Assembly: GCF_019345465.1 (NCBI RefSeq)
Contig: NZ_JAHKRC010000003.1
Coordinates: 124,001-188,000, forward strand
Reading direction: 5' to 3'
DNA from: Pseudomonas sp. NKUCC02_KPG
GTDB lineage: Bacteria; Pseudomonadota; Gammaproteobacteria; Pseudomonadales; Pseudomonadaceae
Length of the DNA stretch: 64,000 nt
The notes under the pieces are model-generated. The model did no database searches, was not told the DNA's origin, and was given only the letters and a program-made list of their open reading frames with translations. The translations under genes and the position numbers were made by a program. This document shows, in pieces, positions 59,462-64,000 of this stretch; within the stretch, counting starts at the first letter, position 1, and each line of letters begins with the position of its first letter.

Positions 59462-60172
59462 ATGCACGCAACCATGGAACACATGACGATCTGGGGCCTG
59501 ATCAGCGACGCGAGTCTGCTGGTCAAAGGCGTAATGCTGACCCTGTTGGTGGCCTCGCTGTTGAGCTGGTTTCTGATTGTGCGGCGCAGCGCCATTTTGC
59601 GTCGCAGCGAGCGCGACATGGACAGCTTTGCGCAACGGCTAAGGGCTCAGGGTGAGCTGAATGCGCTGTACCGCGAAAGCCGCGATGTCAGCCATGAAGA
59701 CGCGGGCGCCGAGCAGGTGTTTGTCGCCGCGTACACGGAGTACGCCCAGCTCAGGCAGCAGCCCGCCGTGGATGCCGAAGGGGTGATGCAAGGGGTTGAG
59801 CGTGCGTTGTATGTGGCCATCAGCGAGCAGGAAATCCGCCTGGAAAAAGGCCTGCAGTTTTTGGCGACCGTTGGCTCGGTGAGCCCCTACATCGGGCTGT
59901 TTGGCACCGTGTGGGGGATCATGAATTCCTTTATCGGCCTGTCGCAGGTGCAACAGGCGACGTTGTCCACCGTGGCCCCCGGCATTGCCGAAGCCCTGAT
60001 CGCCACGGCCATCGGCCTGTTTGCAGCCATTCCGGCGGTGATTGCCTATAACCGCTTCTCGGCCCGTGGCCAGACCCTGCTGACCCGTTATTACAGCCTG
60101 GGCAACGAAGTGCAGATGCGCTTGTACCGCAGCTTGCATGCCGGTTCGCGGAACATGTCCGCCGTCGCTTGA
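59462..60172 (+). CDS. exbB: ExbB/TolQ-type proton channel subunit of the phytate operon
   Basis: Start at ATG 59462 (TGGAGTAACA upstream) gives 236 residues with three membrane helices. The conserved segment LQFLATVGSVSPYIGLFGTVWG and the third-helix region ALIATAIGLFAAIPAVIAYN are typical. It works with ExbD and TonB to energise the receptor. Located 55 bp after the phytase. Confidence 0.95.
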   Translation: MHATMEHMTIWGLISDASLLVKGVMLTLLVASLLSWFLIVRRSAILRRSERDMDSFAQRLRAQGELNALYRESRDVSHEDAGAEQVFVAAYTEYAQLRQQPAVDAEGVMQGVERALYVAISEQEIRLEKGLQFLATVGSVSPYIGLFGTVWGIMNSFIGLSQVQQATLSTVAPGIAEALIATAIGLFAAIPAVIAYNRFSARGQTLLTRYYSLGNEVQMRLYRSLHAGSRNMSAVA

Positions 60173-60186
60173 AAGGGAGTTTGAAC

Positions 60187-60633
60187 ATGCTTGCTCGACC
60201 ACAGCGCAAACACGGGCCCAAGGCCGAAATGAACGTGGTGCCTTACATCGATGTGATGCTGGTGCTGCTGGTGATTTTTATGGTGACCGCGCCCATGTTG
60301 ACTCAGGGGGTAAAAATCGAACTGCCCAAAGTCGCCAGCGAAGCCCTGGTCAATGACAGCCAGCAAAAAATCCTCACGCTGTCAGTCAAGGCCGAGGGCG
60401 GTTACTACTGGAATCTGGGCAGTGAACTGGACACCAAAAACCAGACCGACAGTGCCGTCAGTCTTGAAGAGCTGCAAGCCAAGATCGGTCAGGTGGTGGC
60501 GCAAAACAGCGACACCCAGGTGTATATCCGTGCCGACAACGAAGCGGGTTACGGCAGCGTGGTCAAGGCGATGGCGGCCCTGCAGCAAGGTGGCGTGAGC
60601 AACCTGGGGCTGGTGACCGAGGCGCCGCAATGA
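60187..60633 (+). CDS. exbD: ExbD/TolR-type subunit of the phytate operon
   Basis: Start at ATG 60187 behind AAGGGAG gives 148 residues. A single N-terminal membrane helix carries the essential Asp (VPYIDVMLVLLVIFMVTAPM). A periplasmic domain ends in NLGLVTEAPQ. tonB begins inside its stop codon. Confidence 0.95.
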   Translation: MLARPQRKHGPKAEMNVVPYIDVMLVLLVIFMVTAPMLTQGVKIELPKVASEALVNDSQQKILTLSVKAEGGYYWNLGSELDTKNQTDSAVSLEELQAKIGQVVAQNSDTQVYIRADNEAGYGSVVKAMAALQQGGVSNLGLVTEAPQ

Positions 60634-61409
60634 GTGCCGCGTTGATGCATGGCGCGCTGGCGCCCGCACCGCCGTTGCCCTGGACCCGGCTGTGGCACAA
60701 CAGCCAGGCCGTGGTGGTGAGCGTTGCCCTGCACAGCGCCGTGGTGGCTTTTCTGGTGCTGGGCTGGAGCATGGAGCAATCATTGCCGGAACCCGCCCCG
60801 TCGACCCTGAAGACCCGGCTGGTGATGCTGCCCGCCGAAATGCCTGCGGCGCCACCTGCGCCCGAGCCGCTGCCGGTGGTAGCCCCTGCGCCGGTGGTTG
60901 AGGCAAAACCCGAGGTGGTAAAGCCTAAAGTGGACCCGCAGTTACAGGCGCGCAAACTGGAACAGGCGGCGCTTGCGCGCAAACGTGTGGAGGAGCAGAG
61001 ACAGGCGCAAGTGGAACAACAAAAAGCCGCGCAGGTTGAGGTTCAGCGCCAGCGAGCGCTGGCCGAAGCGTCGGAGCAGCAGGCCCGTGTGGCAGCAGAT
61101 AACGCCAGGCGAGCGCAACAGGCGGCAGCGGCATCGGATGTGCGCCAATACCTGCCCATCAGCAAGCAAGCCCCGGATTACCCGCAGCGGGCACTGGACA
61201 AGGGCATTGAGGGTGATTGCACGGTCGAGTATTCGGTGACCCCGCAAGGCAAGGTCGACAACCCCAAAGTGGTGGGCAACTGCCATCCCGCGTTTATCCG
61301 ACCGTCACTGGTGGCGGCGGCGACATTCCGTTATCAACCGCGGTTGATTGATGGTCAGGCCGTGACCGTACCGGGGGTGCGCAATACCTTTCACTACAAG
61401 ATCCAGTAA
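60630..61409 (+). CDS. tonB: TonB protein of the phytate operon
   Basis: A 259-residue energy-transfer protein, ATGA-coupled to exbD. One N-terminal helix (about 28-46, VVVSVALHSAVVAFLVLGW) has the His-Ser pair seen in TonB. A Pro/Ala linker follows, then an Arg/Gln/Ala-rich coiled-coil stretch (about 105-165). The C-terminal TonB domain is KQAPDYPQRALDKGIEGDCTV. Having its own TonB suggests the receptor does not rely on the main housekeeping set. Confidence 0.94.
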   Translation: MSAALMHGALAPAPPLPWTRLWHNSQAVVVSVALHSAVVAFLVLGWSMEQSLPEPAPSTLKTRLVMLPAEMPAAPPAPEPLPVVAPAPVVEAKPEVVKPKVDPQLQARKLEQAALARKRVEEQRQAQVEQQKAAQVEVQRQRALAEASEQQARVAADNARRAQQAAAASDVRQYLPISKQAPDYPQRALDKGIEGDCTVEYSVTPQGKVDNPKVVGNCHPAFIRPSLVAAATFRYQPRLIDGQAVTVPGVRNTFHYKIQ

Positions 61410-61421
61410 CGGTAGGCACAA

Positions 61422-61514
61422 CCCTGTGGGAGCGGGCTTGCCCGCGATGGCAACGACGCGCATTGACTGAAAGACCAAGGCGCCTGTATCGCGAGCCAGC
61501 CCGCTCCCACAGGG
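61422..61514. repeat. REPIN, family A, after the phytate operon
   Basis: CCCTGTGGGAGCGGGCTTGC and inverted partner ending CCGCTCCCACAGGG, with one mismatch in the right arm (GAGCCAGCCCG). Confidence 0.92.
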
Positions 61515-61598
61515 TTTGCCGCTCACCTGACGAGTATCAACATCCTCCGGGCTTCCTTGGCCTATGCTCCACGGGTTTTCCAGCACAAGGAACTGGCC

Positions 61599-63089
61599 AT
61601 GAATGCACCTGCAACCACCCCCACGCCTGCTACGGCAAAAGCCAAACTGCCCATAGGCCTGGTGATTGCGGTCCTGGTGATGATCGGCATTTTGCTGCTG
61701 CCATTGCCCGCCGACTTGCCGGTGGCCGGCCATCGCATGCTGGCTATTCTGGCGTTTGCCGTGGTGGTGTGGATCACCGAAGCGGTGTCGTACGAAGCCA
61801 GTGCCATCATGATCACGTCCTTGATGGCGTTTTTGATCGGCATGGCGCCCACCCTGGCAGACCCCTCAAAGCTCTACGGCACATCGGCCGGTATCACCAT
61901 GGCCCTGACCGGTTTTTCCAATGCCGCCCTGGCGTTGGTAGCGGGTGCGTTGTTTATCGCCGCAGCCATGACCCATACCGGCCTGGACCGACGCATTGCC
62001 CTGGTGACGCTGTCGCGCATCGGCACCAGCACCCGGCGCATTCTGTTGGGCGCGATTGCGGTCACCATTCTGCTCAGCCTGGTGGTGCCCAGCGCCACGG
62101 CCCGCAGTGCATGCGTGGTACCGATCATGATGGGGGTGATCCTGGCGTTTGGCGTGGACAAGCGCTCCAACATTGCGGCCGGGATCATGATTGTCGTGGC
62201 CCAGGGCACCAGTATCTGGAACGTGGGGATTCAAACGGCCGCGGCGCAAAACCTGCTGACCGTGGGGTTTATGGACAAAATGCTGGGCGCCCGGGTGAAC
62301 TGGCTCGACTGGCTGATCGCCGGTGCGCCGTGGGCCATCATCATGTCGGCAGTGTTGCTGTTTGTGGTGCTTAAACTGCTGCCACCGGAAAGCGACAGCA
62401 TTCCCGGCGGCAAGGAGGCGGTCGAACAATCACTGGCAGAGCTGGGCCCAATGACCGGGCCGCAAAAGCGTCTGATGGGGGTCTCGATCGCATTGCTGCT
62501 GGCCTGGGCCACCGAGGGCAAACTGCACAGCTTTGATACCACTTCGACCACCTATGCCGGCCTGGTGTTTTTGCTGTTGCCGCGATTTGGCGTCATGACC
62601 TGGAAAGATGTGCAGTCACGTATTCCGTGGGGCACGGTGATCGTGTTCGGGGTCGGGATCAGCCTGGGGACCGCGCTGCTGACCACCCAGGCCGGGCAAT
62701 GGCTGGGCACGCAGGTGGTGGCGAACACCGGTCTGGATCAGGTCGGTCCGGTGGGGATTTTTGCAATCCTGGGGGCTTTCCTGATCCTCATTCACCTGGG
62801 GTTTGCCAGTGCTACGGCGTTGACCTCGGCGCTATTGCCGATCTTGATCGCCGTGCTGCAAACCTTGCCGGGTGAATTCAACCGCCTGGGCATGACCATG
62901 TTGCTGGGCTTTGTGGTCAGCTACGGGTTTATCCTGCCGATCAACGCGCCGCAGAACATGGTGTGCCTGGGCACCCAGACCTTCACGGCCAAGCAGTTCG
63001 CCAAGGTCGGGTTGATCGTGACGGCGGTGGGGTACTTGCTGATGCTGCTGTTTGCCGCAACGTACTGGAGCTGGCTGGGCTGGATGTGA
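61599..63089 (+). CDS. DASS-family (SLC13) anion/dicarboxylate transporter
   Basis: Start at ATG 61599 behind AAGGAA gives 496 residues with about 11-12 membrane helices. Two inverted-repeat substrate motifs are seen: PSATARSACVVPIMM and FASATALTSALLPIL. A second conserved segment is GFILPINAPQNMVCLGT. These transporters move dicarboxylates, sulfate or phosphate with sodium ions. It lies after the phytate operon behind a REPIN, so it is probably a separate transcript. Substrate is not determined. Confidence 0.88.
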   Translation: MNAPATTPTPATAKAKLPIGLVIAVLVMIGILLLPLPADLPVAGHRMLAILAFAVVVWITEAVSYEASAIMITSLMAFLIGMAPTLADPSKLYGTSAGITMALTGFSNAALALVAGALFIAAAMTHTGLDRRIALVTLSRIGTSTRRILLGAIAVTILLSLVVPSATARSACVVPIMMGVILAFGVDKRSNIAAGIMIVVAQGTSIWNVGIQTAAAQNLLTVGFMDKMLGARVNWLDWLIAGAPWAIIMSAVLLFVVLKLLPPESDSIPGGKEAVEQSLAELGPMTGPQKRLMGVSIALLLAWATEGKLHSFDTTSTTYAGLVFLLLPRFGVMTWKDVQSRIPWGTVIVFGVGISLGTALLTTQAGQWLGTQVVANTGLDQVGPVGIFAILGAFLILIHLGFASATALTSALLPILIAVLQTLPGEFNRLGMTMLLGFVVSYGFILPINAPQNMVCLGTQTFTAKQFAKVGLIVTAVGYLLMLLFAATYWSWLGWM

Positions 63090-63096
63090 TACCGAT

Positions 63097-63201
63097 TGTA
63101 GTCGCTGACGAGGCACGAGGCTGCGATGGGCTGCGCAGCGGCCCCGGCGTTTGAAGGTCCTTCGGCCCTTATCGCAGCCTCGTGCCTCGTCAGCGACTAC
63201 A
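63097..63201. repeat. REP family B palindrome between converging genes
   Basis: TGTAGTCGCTGACGAGGCAC with inverted GTGCCTCGTCAGCGACTACA; inner arms GGCTGCGAT and ATCGCAGCC. It separates the transporter and the antiporter operon and probably acts in both 3' ends. Confidence 0.93.
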
Positions 63202-63212
63202 GGTCTGGCTGT

Positions 63213-63584
63213 TCAGCTGCCGTTTTCGCTGCGCCCGCCGCTGCTGACTTCAGCCGGTACGTCTTCACCCGCCATGCGTTTGCGGAACAACGAGGTCCGG
63301 GCCAGAAGCAGGGTGGTCACCGGAACCGTGATGGACAGCAGGATCGGCATCAGCCAGGCATGCAAGACCGGGGTCGATTTAAGTGCGGAGAAGTACAGGA
63401 TCGATGCCAGTGCAACACCCCATGCGCCAATGGTCGAAGCCAGAGCCGGTGGGTGCATGCGCTGGAAAAACTCCTTGAGGCGCAGCAGCCCGATGGCCCC
63501 GCACAAGGCAAACAGACTGCTGAGTACCAGCAGCAGGGCCACCGGTATTTCGATCCAGAGCGACAACTCGCTGACGCTATTCAT
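63213..63584 (-). CDS. Multisubunit cation/proton antiporter subunit G
   Basis: A 123-residue membrane protein with three helices. The motif GLLRLKEFFQRMHPPALASTIG is typical of MnhG/PhaG. It is the last gene of the antiporter operon and overlaps subunit F by 4 bp. The complex exchanges Na+ or K+ for protons in pH and salt balance. Confidence 0.95.
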   Translation of the reverse strand: MNSVSELSLWIEIPVALLLVLSSLFALCGAIGLLRLKEFFQRMHPPALASTIGAWGVALASILYFSALKSTPVLHAWLMPILLSITVPVTTLLLARTSLFRKRMAGEDVPAEVSSGGRSENGS

Positions 63585-63859
63585 TCGATCACCTCGCCAC
63601 GCAGCAGGAATTTGGCCAGCGCAAAAGAGCCGACAAAGCCAAACAGGGCAATCAGCAGCGCGCCTTCAAAGTAAGTGTCACTGGCATAACGGATACCCAG
63701 CACCAGCATCATCAACATGGCCAGGATGTACAGGTAGTCCAGTGCCAGAACCCGGTCCTGGGCCGACGGGCCCTTGAACAGGCGGATCACGGTCAGGACC
63801 ATTGCCAGGCTGAAGATAAACAGGCTGAGCAGGATGGCATTGGAGAGCAGGGCACTCAT
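63581..63859 (-). CDS. Multisubunit cation/proton antiporter subunit F
   Basis: A 92-residue membrane protein with three helices; IRLFKGPSAQDRVLALDYL is the MnhF/PhaF signature. ATGA overlaps on both sides link it to subunits E and G. Confidence 0.95.
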   Translation of the reverse strand: MSALLSNAILLSLFIFSLAMVLTVIRLFKGPSAQDRVLALDYLYILAMLMMLVLGIRYASDTYFEGALLIALFGFVGSFALAKFLLRGEVIE

Positions 63860-64000
63860 TCAAAGATCTCCATCAATGGGCGTTCGTAGGCCGTCTTGAA
63901 GTGCTCGATAAACTGCGCTTCGTCCTCCAGGTCGAACACGTGCAGCAACAGCACGCTGCGATCCAGCGCCAGTTCCGACCAGATGGTGCCGGGCACTACG
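63856..64000 (-). CDS. Antiporter subunit E, 3' end only
   Basis: The last 47 codons of MnhE/PhaE, cut by the right window edge. VVPGTIWSELALD and the C-terminus YERPLMEIFE match the family's conserved PGT...S..L.D start and KEIFE-type end. The stop overlaps subunit F. Confidence 0.88.
   Translation of the reverse strand, partial: VVPGTIWSELALDRSVLLLHVFDLEDEAQFIEHFKTAYERPLMEIFE

Overview
The window is chromosomal DNA of a Pseudomonas, most likely from the fluorescens/fragi-like part of the genus. This rests on gene content and order: leuC-leuD-methyltransferase-leuB-asd-usg-fimV-truA-trpF-accD-folC-SPOR-cvpA-purF-metZ-SDR is the order I know from P. aeruginosa and its relatives. Two families of Pseudomonas-type REP/REPIN palindromes lie between genes. 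No taxonomic marker was compared, so the species is open.

Layout. 0-12.4 kb is accessory and regulatory: an MFS exporter cut by the left edge with a divergent LysR regulator, an MHYT-GGDEF-EAL cyclic-di-GMP protein, an SDR, a FecI/FecR/TonB-receptor signalling unit behind a possible Fur box, a triple tandem palindromic repeat, and an AGE-family sugar isomerase with a LysR regulator. 12.6-15.4 kb is a decayed type VI secretion spike/effector island: a 41-codon VgrG remnant, a small unknown gene, an apparently intact immunity-like lipoprotein and a lipase effector broken by deletions. 15.5-21.5 kb has a second siderophore-type receptor, a pirin, a thiolase and a LysR gene. 21.6-39.6 kb is the conserved core block for leucine, aspartate-family, tryptophan, fatty-acid, folate, purine and methionine synthesis. 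tRNA-Val and two identical tRNA-Asp genes follow (39.7-40.1 kb).

40.3-52.3 kb holds a DUF2242 lipoprotein, a 28-codon acidic small ORF, an AraC regulator, a nitrilase-fold protein without a catalytic cysteine, fadH, and a cluster that matches the D-lysine catabolic locus of P. putida in gene order: ABC ATPase, amaD-like oxidase, two permeases, binding protein, RpiR regulator and divergent dpkA. 52.4-61.4 kb holds the most interesting unit. One side is a complete phytate operon: TonB receptor, beta-propeller phytase, ExbB, ExbD and TonB. The other side is a divergent pair, a membrane GGDEF protein with a degenerate active site (AGDRF) and an AraC regulator. Each side has its own well-formed Pho box, so the whole locus looks like a phosphate-starvation module with its own outer-membrane energising complex. 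The window ends with a DASS-type anion transporter and the 3' end of a multisubunit cation/proton antiporter operon (subunits E, F, G).

Starts were chosen by ribosome binding site, overlap with the previous gene and family N-termini. All functional assignments come from reading motifs by eye; no database search was run.
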